Both the position numbers and the translations under genes were made by a program. A stretch of DNA of 5,540 nucleotides from Bacillota bacterium (GTDB taxonomy: Bacteria; Bacillota; UBA994). Of this stretch, positions 5,486 to 5,540 are shown piece by piece. The stretch covers positions 1 through 5,540 of the forward strand of contig QLUC01000103.1 of assembly GCA_018725275.1 (NCBI GenBank), in the 5' to 3' direction. The notes beneath the pieces are model-generated. The model did no database searches. It was not told the DNA's origin and worked only from the letters and a program-made list of their open reading frames with translations. Each line of letters opens with the position of its first letter. Position 1 is the first letter of the stretch.

Positions 5486-5540
5486 AATGACAGCAACGCA
5501 GATAATTTATGCAAACTCATGGGTCGCATATCGACCTAGC

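Noticed and set aside
5505..5540. Partial likeness to a c-di-GMP-I (GEMM) riboswitch: GCAAAC followed by GGGTCGCA in the outward leader.
   Set aside because: The two blocks are only 4 nt apart, leaving no room for the P2 hairpin, the second block differs from GGGACGCA, and the rest is beyond the window.
5487..5540. Plus-strand open frame starting ATG at 5487 and running off the right edge.
   Set aside because: Only 18 codons are visible, no SD lies at a usable distance, and the ATG lies at or before the predicted transcription start.

Overview
The window comes from a bacterium that is most likely a member of the Bacillota (Firmicutes), probably on the clostridial side. The support is very strong Shine-Dalgarno sequences (AAAGGAGG, GAGGAGG), SigA-type promoters with near-consensus hexamers, a GGT most like Bacillus YwrD, and a regulator/ABC/ABC gene set typical of that phylum. 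The base composition is moderately GC-rich. The genus cannot be fixed from the sequence.

Left block (1-2660, minus strand). A three-gene operon is read right to left: a 144-residue ribbon-helix-helix (CopG-type) regulator, then a complete 579-residue ABC half-exporter, then a second half-exporter cut by the left window edge. The genes are very tight, with an 8-nt overlap between the first two and no gap between the second stop and the third start. This suggests translational coupling and a heterodimeric exporter. The regulator has a near-consensus SigA promoter, and a 7-bp inverted repeat lying across its -10 and start region is a good candidate for its own operator.

Middle (2813-4423, plus strand). 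A cytosolic gamma-glutamyltransferase-family enzyme of the YwrD type is transcribed divergently from the regulator operon across a 152-bp intergenic region. The nucleophilic Thr is present, but several residues that classical GGTs use for substrate binding are replaced.

Right block (4437-5540, minus strand). A deoD-type purine nucleoside phosphorylase is followed 37 nt later by a 42-codon gene with a strong RBS, encoding a single-span membrane peptide that ends in Cys-Pro-Thr-Cys. The pair converges on the GGT gene, and a bidirectional hairpin terminator separates them. deoD has an almost ideal SigA promoter. A second promoter with identical hexamers points the opposite way, out of the right edge of the window, with no recognisable gene yet in view.

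How the parts fit: the regulator and two ABC proteins form one transcription unit, and the regulator could also control the divergent GGT. That would link gamma-glutamyl compound turnover to export, but this is inference from position only. deoD and the small membrane protein form a separate purine salvage unit. Nothing in the window is clearly a new biological system. The most unusual items are the Cys-ended membrane peptide, the three-repeat C-terminal half of the regulator with its candidate operator, and the altered GGT active site.
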